A stretch of DNA of 6,857 nt from Alphaproteobacteria bacterium (GTDB lineage Bacteria; Pseudomonadota; Alphaproteobacteria; Zavarziniales; Zavarziniaceae): NCBI GenBank assembly GCA_021774355.1, contig JAJFJE010000439.1:1-6857 (forward strand). Direction: 5' to 3'. Numbering within the stretch: the stretch's first letter is position 1; every line of letters begins with the position of its first letter. Both the position numbers and the translations under genes were made by a program. The notes under the pieces are model-generated. The model saw only the letters and a list, made by a program, of their open reading frames with translations, searched no databases and was not told the DNA's origin. This document shows, in pieces, positions 5,758 to 6,857 of the stretch.

Positions 5758-6857
5758 TCACGCGATGCGCCGGCGGGTCCGCCGGTGACGGCGCCACGCG
5801 GCGACGATCAAGGCGGCGATGGCCACCGCAATCGGAACCAGGGCGATATTGACCATGCGCAGCAGCCGCTCGAGGTCGTCGATGTCCTGCCGCAGGTTGC
5901 GTTGGACGTCGCGCAGTTCCTTGCGGGTGGCCGAGATCTGCGCCTGGGCTTCGGCGATGGCCGCGCGGCTCTGGGCGTCGACCACGGCGCCATTGGCCCC
6001 GGTGCCGCCCGCCGACAGGGTGTTGAGCCGGGCCTCGGTCTCGTTGAGCTGGCTCTCCAGCGCGTCCTGGCGGGCCAGGAACTTGGCCTCGGCCGCGCGC
6101 TGCAGGTCCTCGATGACCAGGAACGGCCGGCCCACTTCGCCGCGGCTGCGGACGTCGACCAGGCTGTCCGCGCCGGCCAGGTTCTCTGCCGTGTTGAGCA
6201 GCAGATTGCCATTGTCGGCGCGGGCCCGGATGACCTGCTGGCCGCCCATGTCCTGGACATCTGCCCAAAGCCGTTCATCCATCACGTCGCAATCGGCAAA
6301 GACCACGATGTTGATCGGGCTGGCGGACTGGGCGAGGGGCGGGCGTGCCGTCGCGCCATAGCCCGGCTCGGTTGCCGCGCTCGTCCCGGCCGCCGCGGCC
6401 GGCGCCTGGGGATCGGGCTTGGGCGGGCCGTCGGGGAAGGCGCTGGCCACCGGGCCGGTGATCCGGGCGGCGAGGGTCAGCTTCTTGCCACCGGAGACGA
6501 AGCCGGTGATCAAGGAGCGCGGGTCGCGGGCATCCCGGACCACGTCCACGGGCAACAGCGCGGCGTTGGTGCTGGTCTGGATCAGCGGCTCGATGGTGGT
6601 GGTGCGGCCTTCGACCGGCTGCAGGACCCCGGCGCTGGCGATCAGCACCTCGTCCAGCCCACCGGTAATGGCGTCGTCGCGGTTCATGCCTTCCTTGGGC
6701 AACTGCAACCACACGACATAGGACAGGGGATCGCGGTTGCCGCCGCCGGGCATGTTGATCCGGGTGGCGAAATCCTGGTCCGCGGCGATCTTGCCCGGCT
6801 CGAGCTTGATCCCCCATCGGCTCAGCAGCGGTTCGAGGTCGGACTCGACGGCACCGA
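5758..6857 (-). CDS. GldG-family ABC-transporter auxiliary protein, N-terminus outside window
   Basis: This is the C-terminal 365 residues of a larger protein. The frame is open to the window edge, with family-like sequence (LEPLLSRWGIKLEPGKI, then a FATRIN segment) before the internal Met at 6753, so that Met is not the start. It belongs to the GldG / ABC_transp_aux group of ABC-transport proteins. Numbering from the first full codon at 6855, one sees a globular part (to about 140), a Pro/Ala-rich linker (about 142-175), a core with NIVVFADCDVMDERLW (182-197) and NLLLNTAENLAG (217-228), a long polar coiled-coil region (about 250-334, interrupted by a Gly-rich turn near 283-288), a transmembrane helix (about 336-354), and a short Arg-rich tail expected in the cytoplasm. 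This is the usual C-terminal layout of the family. The bulk is probably periplasmic and works with an ABC ATPase and permease encoded further upstream. The transported substrate is unknown. The stop lies 10 bases before the DUF4340 ATG. Confidence 0.88.
   Translation of the reverse strand, partial: GAVESDLEPLLSRWGIKLEPGKIAADQDFATRINMPGGGNRDPLSYVVWLQLPKEGMNRDDAITGGLDEVLIASAGVLQPVEGRTTTIEPLIQTSTNAALLPVDVVRDARDPRSLITGFVSGGKKLTLAARITGPVASAFPDGPPKPDPQAPAAAAGTSAATEPGYGATARPPLAQSASPINIVVFADCDVMDERLWADVQDMGGQQVIRARADNGNLLLNTAENLAGADSLVDVRSRGEVGRPFLVIEDLQRAAEAKFLARQDALESQLNETEARLNTLSAGGTGANGAVVDAQSRAAIAEAQAQISATRKELRDVQRNLRQDIDDLERLLRMVNIALVPIAVAIAALIVAAWRRHRRTRRRIA

Overview
The window reads as ordinary chromosomal DNA of a high-GC proteobacterium, most likely an alphaproteobacterium. 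Coding frames end mostly in G or C at third positions. The gene set (a GldG-family protein, a DUF4340 protein, HtpG, and a secreted di-haem cytochrome) and a well-formed sigma-32-type promoter fit that group, but I cannot name a genus from the sequence. No IS element, phage gene, CRISPR array, tRNA or rRNA is visible.

Layout from left to right. (1) Positions 2-124, plus strand: the last 40 codons of an unidentified gene. (2) Positions 155-1873, minus strand, convergent with it: a secreted 572-residue c-type cytochrome with two haem-binding CxxCH motifs, belonging to the broad di-haem peroxidase/RoxA-like family. (3) Positions 1874-2173: a 300-base divergent intergenic region. It holds a very AT-rich patch that probably drives the cytochrome, and a long stretch with no recognisable feature before the next gene's ribosome binding site. 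(4) Positions 2174-2557, plus strand: a 127-residue SnoaL-like (NTF2-fold) protein starting at GTG. (5) Positions 2575-4476, minus strand: htpG, the bacterial Hsp90 chaperone. (6) Positions 4548-5747 and 5758-6857, minus strand: a DUF4340 membrane-anchored protein and, upstream of it, the C-terminal 365 residues of a GldG-family auxiliary protein of an ABC transporter. These last two are tightly coupled and are probably the distal end of a longer ABC-transporter operon whose ATPase and permease genes would lie beyond the right edge.

How the parts work together. The GldG-like and DUF4340 proteins almost certainly act as one envelope-facing module with an ABC transporter. htpG follows on the same strand but has its own heat-shock promoter, placed in the 71-base gap after the DUF4340 stop. 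That promoter is folded into a 13-bp imperfect inverted repeat, which could form a hairpin in transcripts reading through from the operon but not in transcripts starting at the heat-shock promoter. The cytochrome and the SnoaL-like gene are divergent single genes with no obvious functional tie to the rest.

I found no convincing undescribed system. The points most worth following up are the promoter/hairpin overlap before htpG, the substrate of the RoxA-like cytochrome, and the AT-rich control region in front of it.
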